64,000 nucleotides of DNA, from NCBI RefSeq assembly GCF_014203555.1, contig NZ_JACHJH010000001.1, positions 1,093,792 to 1,157,791 on the forward strand, given 5' to 3'. Origin of the DNA: Streptomyces olivoverticillatus (GTDB lineage: Bacteria; Actinomycetota; Actinomycetes; Streptomycetales; Streptomycetaceae). Positions within the stretch are counted from its first letter, which is position 1, and the number at the start of each line of letters is the position of its first letter. This document shows, piece by piece, positions 9,095 to 17,195 of the stretch. The position numbers were made by a program, and so were the translations under genes. The notes below the pieces were generated by a model. It was not told the DNA's origin. It was given only the letters and a program-made list of their open reading frames with translations, and ran no database searches.

Positions 9095-9919
9095 ATGTCG
9101 ATCCCGTCGCTTCTCTCCGCACATTCTTCTGCATCTCTCTCGGACCTCTCCGAACCCTCGATCGTCACCAGGCTCCGCTCCGCCGGCTGCGTCTTCGCCG
9201 AGGACGAGGCGCGCCTGCTCCTCTCCGCGGCCCCCACACCGTCCGCCCTCGCCGACATGGTCGAGCGCCGGATCGCGGGCCTGCCGCTCGAACACGTCGT
9301 CGGCTGGGCGGAGTTCTGCGGCCTGCGAATAGAGGTGGACGCCGGGGTGTTCGTACCCCGTCCCCGCACCGAGTTCCTCGTGGCCCAGGCCACGGCCCTG
9401 GCCGCCCGCCCCCGCCCCGTCGTCGTCGACCTGTGCTGCGGCTCGGGCGCACTGGGCGCGGCGCTGGCCGCGGCCCTGGGCGGCATCGAGCTGCACGCCG
9501 CCGACATCGACCCGGCGGCGGTCCGGTGCGCCCGGCGCAACGTCACGTCTGCCGCAGGCCGCGTCTACGAGGGCGACCTCTACGCGCCACTGCCGCCGTC
9601 CCTGCGCGGCTGCGTCGACATCCTGCTGGCCAACGCCCCGTACGTCCCCTCGGAGCACATCGGCCTCCTCCCCCCGGAGGCCCGCGACCACGAACCGCGA
9701 GCAGCCCTCGACGGCGGCACGGACGGCCTGGACGTCCAGCGCCGCGTGACATCGGCGGCCGCACAATGGCTGGCCCCGGGCGGCCACTTGCTCATGGAAA
9801 CGAGCGAACGCCAGGCACCCCACACGGCGGAGGCATTCACCCACGGCGGCCTGACCGTACACCTGGCGACCTGCGACGACCTGGGCGCAACGGTCATCAT
9901 CGGCACAAGGCCGCACTGA
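9095..9919 (+). CDS. HemK/PrmC-like protein N5-glutamine methyltransferase homologue
   Basis: A 274-residue class I SAM methyltransferase. The SAM-binding motif is VVDLCCGSGALG, and the substrate motif reads NAPY where PrmC has NPPY. VFVPRPRTEFLV matches the conserved FIPRPETE-like block of PrmC, which methylates the GGQ glutamine of release factors. The change to NAPY is typical of a second actinomycete subfamily, so the substrate may differ from release factors. The preceding leader suggests translational control. It is distinct from the housekeeping prmC, which normally sits near prfA. Confidence 0.8.
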   Translation: MSIPSLLSAHSSASLSDLSEPSIVTRLRSAGCVFAEDEARLLLSAAPTPSALADMVERRIAGLPLEHVVGWAEFCGLRIEVDAGVFVPRPRTEFLVAQATALAARPRPVVVDLCCGSGALGAALAAALGGIELHAADIDPAAVRCARRNVTSAAGRVYEGDLYAPLPPSLRGCVDILLANAPYVPSEHIGLLPPEARDHEPRAALDGGTDGLDVQRRVTSAAAQWLAPGGHLLMETSERQAPHTAEAFTHGGLTVHLATCDDLGATVIIGTRPH

Positions 9920-9995
9920 GTCATCGCGGGAGCCAGAGCGCGGGTGTCCGTTTCCTTCAAGACCCGGCACCCGCCCCCTCCCTACACTGCCGGTC

Positions 9996-10412
9996 ATGAA
10001 CACCGCACCAGCACCCCAACTCGGCTTCATCGGTCTCGTCGTCTCCGATCTGGCCGCGTCGCTCGCCTTCTACCGGCGCCTGGGGATCGAGTTCCCCGAA
10101 GGCTCCGAGGACCAGCCACACGTCGAGGCCGCACTGCCGGGCGGGCTTCGGCTCGCCCTCGACACCGAGGCCACCGTCCGCTCCTTCTACCCGTCGTGGC
10201 GGCCGCCGACGGGCGGTGGCCGGGTGGGGCTGGCGTTCAGGTGCACGGGCCCCGAGCACGTCGACGCGGTGTACGAGACCCTGGTGACCGCCGGATACCA
10301 CGGTGAGCTCAAGCCGTGGGACGCCTTCTGGGGCCAGCGCTACGCCACGGTGCACGACCCGGACGGCAACGGCGTCGACCTGTTCGCACCGTTGGCCAAC
10401 GCCGCTCAGTGA
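9996..10412 (+). CDS. VOC family protein
   Basis: A 138-residue glyoxalase-fold protein that starts QLGFIGLVVSDLAASLAFYRRLG and ends TVHDPDGNGVDLFAP, both standard VOC signatures. It converges with the AraC-type gene downstream with a 1-base gap. The function is unknown; members range from small-molecule dioxygenases to resistance proteins. Confidence 0.8.
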   Translation: MNTAPAPQLGFIGLVVSDLAASLAFYRRLGIEFPEGSEDQPHVEAALPGGLRLALDTEATVRSFYPSWRPPTGGGRVGLAFRCTGPEHVDAVYETLVTAGYHGELKPWDAFWGQRYATVHDPDGNGVDLFAPLANAAQ

Positions 10413-10413
10413 G

Positions 10414-11133
10414 CTACCGCCCCACCAGGCCCGTCAGCGCCTCTCCCGCCAACTCCCTCACATCGCGGGCCAGGTGAGCCTGGTCCGCGAAGCCCGCAAG
10501 GGCGGCCGTCTCGGCGAAAGGAACGCCGGCGCGGACCAGGGCCAGGGCGCGTTGCAGTCGGAGGACCCGGGCCAGGGTCTTGGGGCCGTAGCCGAAAGCC
10601 GTCAGGGAACGGCGGTGGAGCTGTCGCGCGCCGAGACCCACCGATTCGGCGGTCGCCGCGACCGAGCAGCCGCCTGCCAGGGATGCCACGACCGTCCGCA
10701 GAAGCGGGTCGAGGGGGTCGGCATCAGCCGCCAGACGCAGCGCCAGGTCCTCGAGGGCGACGGCCGGGTCGGGCGCCGCGTCGATGTGTTCCCCGAGGCG
10801 GCGCACCTCGGCACCGGGCCAGAGGTCGGCGAGATCCACGCGCCGGTCCCGCAGCTCGTGCGCGGGCACCCCGAGCAGGGCCGGGGCGGTGCCGGGGAAG
10901 AAGCGGATGCCCGCCCACGGGCCTTGCGCTGCGGGGCCGGGGCGGTACGCGCGGGTGTCGGGCCCGGCGACGAGAAGCCGGCCCTCGGTCCACAGCAGGT
11001 CCATACAGCCGTCGGGCAGCACGGACACCGCTTCGCCGCCGCCTTCGCCGCCGCCTGGACACCCGACGGCTCCCCGCGTCCACACGACCGCACCCGGCAG
11101 CCGGGATGCACGCTCCGCATACTCGGAAATCAC
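10414..11133 (-). CDS. AraC-family transcriptional regulator with N-terminal sensory domain
   Basis: A 239-residue regulator. The first ~100 residues hold the sensory region with [14 protein letters not shown] and AGPDTRAY, typical of the DUF6597-like domain of AraC regulators. The C-terminal ~85 residues form the double HTH, with [21 protein letters not shown] and [19 protein letters not shown]. The GTG at 11133 has no ribosome site but has a -10-like TAGCCT about seven bases upstream, suggesting a leaderless mRNA. It converges on a VOC gene that may be its target. Confidence 0.8.
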   Translation of the reverse strand: MISEYAERASRLPGAVVWTRGAVGCPGGGEGGGEAVSVLPDGCMDLLWTEGRLLVAGPDTRAYRPGPAAQGPWAGIRFFPGTAPALLGVPAHELRDRRVDLADLWPGAEVRRLGEHIDAAPDPAVALEDLALRLAADADPLDPLLRTVVASLAGGCSVAATAESVGLGARQLHRRSLTAFGYGPKTLARVLRLQRALALVRAGVPFAETAALAGFADQAHLARDVRELAGEALTGLVGR

Positions 11134-11244
11134 GCTGCGGAGGCTACGCCACGGAGACGATGCCTTGAGGCGCGGAGGGCAGGTTGCAGTTGGCCAGTTC
11201 ATCGGACAGCGATGGCGCGCAGATGCCACGATGCCGCCATGACC

Positions 11245-11253
11245 GGGGGGGGG
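11245..11253 (+). repeat. Nine-G homopolymer at the start of the SLATT gene
   Basis: After ATGACC (11239-11244) come nine consecutive G residues. In the present length the ATG reads only seven codons to a TGA that overlaps the GTG start of the next gene. One extra G would fuse this ATG in frame with the downstream protein. Confidence 0.7.
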
Positions 11254-11258
11254 CTTCC

Positions 11259-11750
11259 GTGAGTGGCGCAGATGAGTCGGACAGCGGCCGTTCGTCCACG
11301 AATGCGACAGCCGCGCTCGCCTACGTCGAGGAACAGGTGGCCCACCACATAAGGTCCTTTTCCTCTTCCCGCACGTTCTACCAGCGCAGATCGCTCGCTC
11401 AGACGGTCAGCGCGGCAGCGCTGGGGGCGCTGACCACGTTCCTCATCGGTCTGGGGCAGATCTATCCGCAGGCGTGGCTCTCGGCAGCAGCACTGGCCAG
11501 CGCAGGGCTGACGACCGTCGCCTCCGCATGGACGGGATGGTTCGGAAGCCGGCAGGCATGGGTCATCAACCAGGCCGCGTTGAACAAGCTCTACACCCTG
11601 CGCGCCCAGATCCGCTTCGACAAGCTGTCCCGGACCGACAGCGCCGATGCGATATCGCCGGCAGCCGTGCAGGGCTATCACGACCGGTGCCAGGAAATCC
11701 TGCACGAAGCCAACTCCAGCTGGGAGCAGCTCCGACTCTCCCAGGGGTGA
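11259..11750 (+). CDS. SLATT/DUF4231-type two-helix membrane protein
   Basis: A 163-residue protein with an N-terminal polar helix ([13 protein letters not shown]), two adjacent hydrophobic helices around residues 50-95, and a soluble C-terminal helical region. This is the layout of the DUF4231/SLATT family, described computationally as two-helix membrane effectors paired with nucleotide-generating or sensing enzymes in defence loci. No such partner enzyme is adjacent. The GTG at 11259 was used; a frame-shifted upstream ATG is separated by a G9 tract. Family placement is moderate and the role is unknown. Confidence 0.6.
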   Translation: MSGADESDSGRSSTNATAALAYVEEQVAHHIRSFSSSRTFYQRRSLAQTVSAAALGALTTFLIGLGQIYPQAWLSAAALASAGLTTVASAWTGWFGSRQAWVINQAALNKLYTLRAQIRFDKLSRTDSADAISPAAVQGYHDRCQEILHEANSSWEQLRLSQG

Positions 11751-12372
11751 CCGCTGCCCTGTCCCGTCCGGCACCCCGGCCGGCCGCACGTTCTCCACGG
11801 CCTCAGCAGGCACAGTCACGGCGAAGCAAGCATCGGCATCTGGAACTTATGCGGCTGCCCCCGCCACGAACTCTTCGCTGCCATACCGCTGTCGCAGCTC
11901 AAAGAGCAGGACCGGACACACGTAGACGCTCTCCGCCTCATGGCGTACAGCACCCCTTCGCTCGCCGCCGTCTCGCTCGAGCGCCTCGTGCAAGAAGCTC
12001 GCACGACCCTGCTCAGTGCCGCAGCTGCACTGCCGTCCCGCGAACCGACGCTCGGGATGCTGCGGGCCCATTTCTCGTAGAACAGTCAACGGCCCGCCCG
12101 AGCCCCTAGCCTGATCAGATTTGCCGGGAACCGTTCAGTTCCCGGTCAGAACGAGTGGGACTCGCTCGCTCTCCCTGAGAACGGACAATCTTGCTCATCC
12201 ACACACGGGTGACCGCGCCTGTGACTGAGTGTCTCAGTTGGCCAGTTGAGCGTGAGGGTTCCGCCCGGCTTTGCGGGCCGCCGTTGACACAGGTCATCGC
12301 TGCTTTCAAGGGCAGCCGCGACGGATCATGTGACGGTGTCGCGTCCGGGCGTCGGCACGGTATGGGATTCCG
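11751..12372. other. 622-bp stretch without a convincing gene
   Basis: The plus strand from about 11835 to the TAG at 12078-12080 reads without a stop in one frame. Its helix-forming end (LAAVSLERLVQEARTTLL) could be a decayed coding remnant; the only internal ATG (11940) gives 46 residues. At 12124-12145 there is a perfect hairpin, CCGGGAAC-N6-GTTCCCGG, with no U-tract, which could be a terminator or an operator. I recognise no protein, RNA gene or promoter. Confidence 0.45.
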
Positions 12373-12981
12373 TCAGCGCGCGCTCCGTCTGGCGGCGTTC
12401 GCCTGCCACTCGCGGCCGATGGAGCGCATCAGGGCCGGGTACACCCCGAGGTACCGGAAGGGTTTGATGGCAGCCATGTAGAGGGTTCCGAACAGTCCGT
12501 TCGGCTTCACCAGGACGGCCATCTGGCCGCGGTAGCCGCCGGCCCCGTCCGGGACCCAGCCGATGTGCATCACCGCGTGCACGGTCTTATTGCCCATCTC
12601 GGCGGCCCACTCGTCGTCTGTCTGATAGAGGGAAGTGAAGGGGGACGATCCGAGGTCGGGGCCCTGGGGGCCCTCGCCAAGGTCCGCCGGCAACCGGTCG
12701 CGCAGGGAGGGCAGCCGGGTGCCGGTGCCGGTGCCGGTGTCGGGCTTGTCCCAGCCGAGCAGTGCTCCGAGCTTCCAGCGGACGGCGAAGAGCGCGCGGG
12801 AGACGGGACCTTCTCCGTTCACACCGCCACTGATTCCTTCGGCGGTCTGGCGAACCAGCCATACAAGGTCGTCGGGGCCGCCGGGAGTGGGCAGTGCCCA
12901 CACGTCCTCGACTGTGAAGTCGCCGGCGATCTCGTGGATCCGCCAGGGGCGGTCGGTATGGGCGGTTCGGGGAAGTCTCAT
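12373..12981 (-). CDS. DUF2867 domain protein
   Basis: A 202-residue protein resembling the DUF2867 family: MRLPRTAHTDRPWRIHEIAGDF at the start, a central LFAVRWKLGALLGW segment, and a C-terminal VHAVMHIGWV...MAVLVKPNG region. The family is of unknown biochemical function and is often found near TetR regulators. The start at 12981 was chosen over upstream codons because it begins the conserved region and follows AGGGGCC. It is divergent from a TetR gene, with two palindromic operators in the 95-base gap, so it is the likely target of that repressor. Confidence 0.72.
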   Translation of the reverse strand: MRLPRTAHTDRPWRIHEIAGDFTVEDVWALPTPGGPDDLVWLVRQTAEGISGGVNGEGPVSRALFAVRWKLGALLGWDKPDTGTGTGTRLPSLRDRLPADLGEGPQGPDLGSSPFTSLYQTDDEWAAEMGNKTVHAVMHIGWVPDGAGGYRGQMAVLVKPNGLFGTLYMAAIKPFRYLGVYPALMRSIGREWQANAARRSAR

Positions 12982-12996
12982 GAGCGGGCCCCTGTC

Positions 12997-13046
12997 TATA
13001 CGGTGGCGTATATATCGAGCATAGAACCATCCATACGCCCCCGTAT
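12997..13046. promoter_or_regulatory. Pair of ATACG-N4-CGTAT operators
   Basis: Two perfect copies of ATACG-N4-CGTAT lie between the DUF2867 and TetR genes. One is TATACGGTGGCGTATA (12997-13012) and the other ATACGCCCCCGTAT (13033-13046). The centres are 35 bp apart. Position and symmetry fit a TetR operator that controls both divergent genes; binding is inferred. Confidence 0.75.
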
Positions 13047-13076
13047 ACTCGGAGGGGATGTGAGGAGGCATACATC

Positions 13077-13637
13077 ATGGGTGCGACTCGCACGCCACGG
13101 GGCAAGTGGATCGAGGAAGGCTTGCGGGCTCTCGTCGCAGGTGGCCCCGAAGCGGTCCGGATCGAGGCGCTGGCGCAGGCACTCGGCGTCAGCAAGGGGG
13201 GCTTCTACGGGTACTTCCGCAACCGGGACGCGCTGCTCGCCGAAATGCTCGATACCTGGGAGTGCGAGGTCACCGAGAGCGTGATCGAGCAGGTTGAGAG
13301 CGGCGGGGGAGATGCCAGGGCCAGACTGGAGCGCCTGTTCGACATCGTTGCCGCCGCTGCCGACGGGCCGGTGCGAGGCACCACCGCCGACATAGCGATC
13401 CGCGACTGGGCCCGCCGCGACGCGGCCGTCGCCGAGCGCCTGCGCCGCGTCGACAACCGCCGTGTGGACTACCTGCGTTCCCTGTTCTCCTCCTTCTGCC
13501 CCGACGAGGACGAGGTCGAGGTCCGCTGCCTGATCGCCGTCTCGGTGCGCATCGGCAACCATCTCTACGCCGCCGACAACGGCAAGCGCAGCCGCGCGGA
13601 AGTGATGGAGCTGATCAGGCAACGGTTGCTGGAATAG
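13077..13637 (+). CDS. TetR-family transcriptional regulator
   Basis: A 186-residue TetR protein. The N-terminal HTH reads RIEALAQALGVSKGGFYGYFRNRDALL, followed by a helical ligand-binding domain. The GGATGTGAGGAGG-like leader upstream gives a usable ribosome site. It is divergent from the DUF2867 gene with two shared palindromes, so autoregulation and repression of that neighbour are likely. The ligand is unknown. Confidence 0.85.
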   Translation: MGATRTPRGKWIEEGLRALVAGGPEAVRIEALAQALGVSKGGFYGYFRNRDALLAEMLDTWECEVTESVIEQVESGGGDARARLERLFDIVAAAADGPVRGTTADIAIRDWARRDAAVAERLRRVDNRRVDYLRSLFSSFCPDEDEVEVRCLIAVSVRIGNHLYAADNGKRSRAEVMELIRQRLLE

Positions 13638-13959
13638 CCGCTCCCGCCATCCTTGCAGCCGTAACGCCCGGACGGCTCACGAGACGGCGCAGTGGACGCC
13701 CATCGGTCAATACGGGCCGGTCAGGCTGTCCGGGTACGGGAACGGCGAGCCCCTGAGCCTCTCGGCGTTCCAAACCCGTCGAGATCAGGGGGGATCTCTG
13801 CCGACCGGCCCGGTTCACACAGGCTGGCGCGGGGCAGGCGACCGACTTCGCCGGCCAAGGACAGCCGGGTTGCGCGCCGGGCCCGCCTGGCGCGTTCAAC
13901 CGGCCAAGTACAACGCTCACCGGCCAGCCGAAACGCTCAGTCACAGCGCCCCGACCAAC
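13638..13959. other. Intergenic stretch without a recognised gene
   Basis: This 322-base segment between the TetR gene and the XRE operator has open frames on both strands, but none shows a family signature, a ribosome site or a convincing start. I see no RNA gene or terminator hairpin of note. Confidence 0.4.
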
Positions 13960-13987
13960 ACTTTTGCAAGCATCCGCTTGCAAAAGT
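13960..13987. promoter_or_regulatory. 28-bp perfect palindrome upstream of the XRE gene
   Basis: The arms ACTTTTGCAAGC and GCTTGCAAAAGT are perfectly complementary around a 4-base centre (ATCC). The site begins 53 bases before the XRE start and is AT-rich against its surroundings. It is probably the operator of the XRE regulator, bound as a dimer. Confidence 0.75.
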
Positions 13988-14012
13988 TAGCAAGGTGCGG
14001 CAGCATCGAAGC

Positions 14013-14414
14013 ATGGCATCGCTCAACGTCGGCAATCTCGGCGAATACCTGCGCGAGCAGCGGCGCAATGCGCAGCTGACCTTGCGGCAGCTCGCCGATG
14101 CTGCGGGCGTGTCCAACCCGTACCTCAGCCAGATCGAGCGCGGCTTGCGCAAGCCGAGCGCGGAGATTCTGCAGCAGCTGGCCAAGGCGCTGCGGATCTC
14201 CGCCGAGACCCTGTACGTACAGGCCGGGATCCTCGACGAGCGCGAGCCCGAGGCCGCGGGGGTCCGTGGTGCGATCCTCGCCGACCCCTCGATCAACGAG
14301 CGGCAGAAGCAGGTGCTGCTCCAGGTCTACGAGTCCTTCCGCAAGGAGAACGGGCTCGCGGCGGACGAGGCTGCCGATACGGGTGAGACGAGTGAGACGG
14401 ACAAGTCCGGCTAG
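14013..14414 (+). CDS. XRE-family helix-turn-helix regulator
   Basis: A 133-residue protein whose N-terminal half is a Cro/cI-type HTH: LGEYLREQRRNAQLTLRQLA, then VSNPYLSQIERGLRKPS. The C-terminal half is acidic and lacks a recognised domain. It is followed after 80 bases by the HBHA-like gene on the same strand and preceded by a 28-bp palindrome, suggesting an autoregulated two-gene unit. Similar pairs occur in many Streptomyces, but the signal is not known to me. Confidence 0.85.
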   Translation: MASLNVGNLGEYLREQRRNAQLTLRQLADAAGVSNPYLSQIERGLRKPSAEILQQLAKALRISAETLYVQAGILDEREPEAAGVRGAILADPSINERQKQVLLQVYESFRKENGLAADEAADTGETSETDKSG

Positions 14415-14494
14415 CCGGTGACAGCTGGTCCGGCCGGGCGCGACGACACGACGCACGACCCACACATCTTCGAGCCGATCCGGGAGACCATCGC

Positions 14495-15067
14495 ATGGCC
14501 ACCACCCAAGACATCCGCAAGGCGGCCACCGACACCGCCTTCGCCGCGGCCGGCGTCGCCGACATCACCGCAGAGAAGATCGGGCATCTGGTCGCCGAGG
14601 CCCCCAGCCGCTTCGAGCAGCTGCGCAACACCGACCCCAAGGCCCTCGGTGAGAAGGTGACCCAGCGGGCCAAGGAGACCCAGGCCACGGTCACCACCAA
14701 GGTCACCGCCTTCGTCGGCACGCTCGACACCGACGTGAAGAAGCTGGGTCAGACCGCCCAGGAGATCGCGCTGCAGGGCGTCGGGCAGGCCGTGACCGTC
14801 GCGGCGAAGGCCGGCGAGACGTTCGACAAGCTGGCCGAGCGCGGCCGCACAGCCGTGCAGAACTGGCGCGGCGAGGCTGCCGAGGAGCTCAACGAGATCG
14901 CCGTCGCCGTCGAGCCGGCCACCGAGCCGGCCGCCGCCGAGCAGCAGGCGCAGGACGACGCCGGCGCCACCGGCGACGACGCCAAGCCCGCCGCCGCCCG
15001 GCGCACCGCCGCCGCCCGCAAGCCCGCCGCCAAGAAGCCCGAGGCCAAGGACGGCGCGGAGCAGTAA
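14495..15067 (+). CDS. HBHA-like coiled-coil protein with Lys/Ala-rich tail
   Basis: A 190-residue, Ala-rich, highly charged protein with no membrane segment. Residues ~1-140 are predicted as long amphipathic helices (coiled coil). The C-terminal ~45 residues are Ala/Pro/Lys/Arg-rich, with repeats such as RRTAAARKPAAKKPEAK. This matches the mycobacterial heparin-binding haemagglutinin type, which in actinomycetes is linked to the cell surface, lipid bodies or DNA. It follows the XRE regulator and ends at a strong terminator. Its role in this organism is unclear. Confidence 0.7.
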   Translation: MATTQDIRKAATDTAFAAAGVADITAEKIGHLVAEAPSRFEQLRNTDPKALGEKVTQRAKETQATVTTKVTAFVGTLDTDVKKLGQTAQEIALQGVGQAVTVAAKAGETFDKLAERGRTAVQNWRGEAAEELNEIAVAVEPATEPAAAEQQAQDDAGATGDDAKPAAARRTAAARKPAAKKPEAKDGAEQ

Positions 15068-15083
15068 CCGCGGACAGCGCAAG

Positions 15084-15114
15084 CGATCGGGGCACGCCGG
15101 GCGTGCCCCGATCG
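15084..15114 (+). terminator. Strong hairpin terminator after the HBHA-like gene
   Basis: CGATCGGGGCACGCC and its exact complement (15100-15114) form a 15-bp stem with almost no loop, 17 bases after the HBHA-like stop codon. Confidence 0.8.
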
Positions 15115-15164
15115 TTCCCGGTTACGAGTACGGTGGATCGTACGGACGACAAGAGGTGGACGGC

Positions 15165-15512
15165 ATGCTGGTGGAAGGCTTCGGCGAAGTCCTGTACTGG
15201 GTCTCGATCGGCCTGCTCGTCTTCACGGTCGTGGCGTTCGCCGACGCCGCCGTGCGCCGCGAGGACGCCTACCGGGCAGCCGACAAACAGTCCAAGGGCT
15301 TCTGGCTGATCATCCTCGGCATCGCGGCCGTCGTGAACTTCTTCTTCGGCATCCTGAACTTCCTGCCGATCCTCGGCCTCATCGCCACGATCGTCTACAT
15401 GGTGGACGTCCGCCCTGCCGTCCGGCAGGCCGCCGGCCGCGGTGGCCCGCGACGCCGCCGCGGCGGCTCCAGCTCGGACGGACCGTACGGGCCCTACAAC
15501 GGCGGGCGCTAA
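15165..15512 (+). CDS. DUF2516 membrane protein
   Basis: A 115-residue protein with two or three hydrophobic helices (residues ~8-28 and ~45-80) and a basic, Gly/Arg-rich C-terminus (GRGGPRRRRGGSSS). The FADAAVRREDAYRAADKQSKGFW segment between the helices is typical of the actinobacterial DUF2516 family. The ATG at 15165 was chosen because AAGAGG lies eight bases upstream; an in-frame GTG at 15156 overlaps that site. The function is unknown. Confidence 0.8.
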   Translation: MLVEGFGEVLYWVSIGLLVFTVVAFADAAVRREDAYRAADKQSKGFWLIILGIAAVVNFFFGILNFLPILGLIATIVYMVDVRPAVRQAAGRGGPRRRRGGSSSDGPYGPYNGGR

Positions 15513-15513
15513 G

Positions 15514-15530
15514 CCGTCGTACGACGACGG
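15514..15530. terminator. Small hairpin between convergent genes
   Basis: CCGTCGT and ACGACGG form a 7-bp stem with a 3-base loop between the end of the DUF2516 gene and the end of the phosphatase gene. It is a plausible weak bidirectional terminator. Confidence 0.4.
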
Positions 15531-15563
15531 ACACCACAGCACCCACCGCCGCCACCGCCCCCG

Positions 15564-16868
15564 CTACCGATCAAAAGGCACCGCAAAAGCGCCACGATCG
15601 AGCAGCAGCACCGCCAAGTCGTCCGTCAGCTCACCGCCGTTGAGCGCCCGCACCTCCGTCACGGCCGCCTCTAGCAGTTCCTCGCCGGCCAGCCCTTCCT
15701 TCACCTGACGGGCAATCAATTCGATCATGCCCTCCTGGCCCAGCCGCCGCGTCCCCGCGCCGACCCTGCCCTCGATCAGGCCGTCCGTGTACATCATCAG
15801 ACTCCAGACGTCCCCGAGTTCGACCTGGTGCAGCGGCCAGCGCGCACCCGGGAGCAGCCCCAGCGCCGGGCCGCCGCCCTCCTGCGGCAGCAGGCCGGGG
15901 GCCTGCCCCGGGCGCAGGAGCAGCGGGGCCGGGTGCCCGGCCAGGCACATGCCCGCCCGGTCCCCGTCGGGCGATATGTCGACCGTGCACAGCGTCGCGA
16001 AGATCTCCTCGTCCGCGCGCTCGTGCTCCAGCACCTGCTGAAGCGTCGACAGCAGCTCGTCGCCGCACAGCCCCGCCAGCGTCAAGGCCCGCCAGGCGAT
16101 CCTCAGTTCGACGCCGAGCGCCGCCTCGTCCGGGCCGTGGCCGCAGACGTCGCCGATCATCGCGTGCACCGTGCCGTCCGGCGTGCGCACCGTGTCGTAG
16201 AAGTCCCCGCCGAGCAACGCACGGCTGCGGCCCGGCCGGTAGCGCGCGGCGAACTTGAGCTCCGACCCCGCCAGCAGCGGGTTGGGCAGCAGCCCGCGCT
16301 CCAGCCGGGCGTTCTCCTGGGCCCGCAGCCGCGTCTCGGTGAGCTGCCGCTGCGCAGAGTCCGCCCGCTTGCGCTCCACCGCATAGCGGATGGCGCGATT
16401 GAGCACCCGGCCGTCGAGCTCGTCGCGGAAGAGGTAGTCCTGCGCGCCGACCCGGACCGCCTCCGCCGCCCGCTCGGCGTCCGCCTCGGCGGTCAGGGCG
16501 AGCACAGCCTGGTGCGGGGCGAGGCGCAGCACCTGCCGCAGGGTGTCCAGCTCGTCCAGCGGCTCACGGGTGGGTACGACCACGCTCGCCTCACGCGCCA
16601 CACCGCAGCCGCCGACAGCCCCGGTTTCCATGGGAGGCAGGGCCAGGTCCAGCAGGATGCAGTGCACGTCGTCGGTGAGCAGTCGCGCCGCCTCCGTGAG
16701 GTTGCGGGCGGTGCGGATGCGTACGGGCTTGCCCGCCGCGCAGGTCATCTCGGCCATTTCCGGACCGGAGAGCGCGCCTCCGGGGTCGTCCTCGATCACC
16801 AGCAGCGTCAGCCCGCCGTCGGACGGCGCGGCGGACGACTCCGCCGGCCTCGGTGCGGGTACGGGCAT
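15564..16868 (-). CDS. SpoIIE-type PP2C phosphatase with N-terminal receiver domain
   Basis: A 434-residue RsbU-like protein. Residues ~20-160 form a response-regulator receiver with acidic residues E26-D27-D28 and phospho-acceptor D74 (LLDLALP). An unusual ~25-residue insertion follows D74 before the LDTLRQV helix, and the conserved Lys near the end appears as Arg (YLFRDE). A helical linker leads to a SpoIIE phosphatase domain (~200-430) with GGDFYD, IGDVCGHG, YTDGLIEGR and TDDLAVLLL. Such proteins dephosphorylate anti-anti-sigma factors. A partner anti-sigma pair is not adjacent. Confidence 0.88.
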   Translation of the reverse strand: MPVPAPRPAESSAAPSDGGLTLLVIEDDPGGALSGPEMAEMTCAAGKPVRIRTARNLTEAARLLTDDVHCILLDLALPPMETGAVGGCGVAREASVVVPTREPLDELDTLRQVLRLAPHQAVLALTAEADAERAAEAVRVGAQDYLFRDELDGRVLNRAIRYAVERKRADSAQRQLTETRLRAQENARLERGLLPNPLLAGSELKFAARYRPGRSRALLGGDFYDTVRTPDGTVHAMIGDVCGHGPDEAALGVELRIAWRALTLAGLCGDELLSTLQQVLEHERADEEIFATLCTVDISPDGDRAGMCLAGHPAPLLLRPGQAPGLLPQEGGGPALGLLPGARWPLHQVELGDVWSLMMYTDGLIEGRVGAGTRRLGQEGMIELIARQVKEGLAGEELLEAAVTEVRALNGGELTDDLAVLLLDRGAFAVPFDR

Positions 16869-17195
16869 CACGTCGTTTTCCTTCCTCCCCCAGCTACCGC
16901 TGGGGGCGCCCCCACCCCCCGAGGGGCACGGCACGCTGCCGAGGGGCAGGCACCGAACGTGACCCTAGCGGCAGAGCCCGGCCCAACGGAATGGTACGAA
17001 GCCACCCGCCTCTGTCATATGCCGCCGCCACGTGGGCATTTGACGCACGAAAGCGGGCAGTGCACGAAGCAAACGGATGACGAACGTCACGTAGTACGAA
17101 GCTCCTCGTACGAGCACGCCTACGCTCCGTGCACCACCCCGGGCCGCTGGACCCACGCTGCGCAGCCGGACGACTACGAAACCGGAACGGAACGG
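16869..17195. other. Intergenic region upstream of the phosphatase
   Basis: This 327-base stretch separates the phosphatase from the upstream NlpC/P60 gene, both on the minus strand. It contains a hairpin, CCCCAGC-N4-GCTGGGG, just before the phosphatase start and an inverted repeat GTACGA-N6-TCGTAC (17094-17111) that may be an operator. On the minus strand a -10-like TAGGGT lies near 16968. No coding region was recognised. Confidence 0.4.

Noticed and set aside
12124..12145. Perfect hairpin read as part of a tRNA or small RNA gene
   Set aside because: No cloverleaf, anticodon arm or T-loop can be built around it. It remains only a hairpin.
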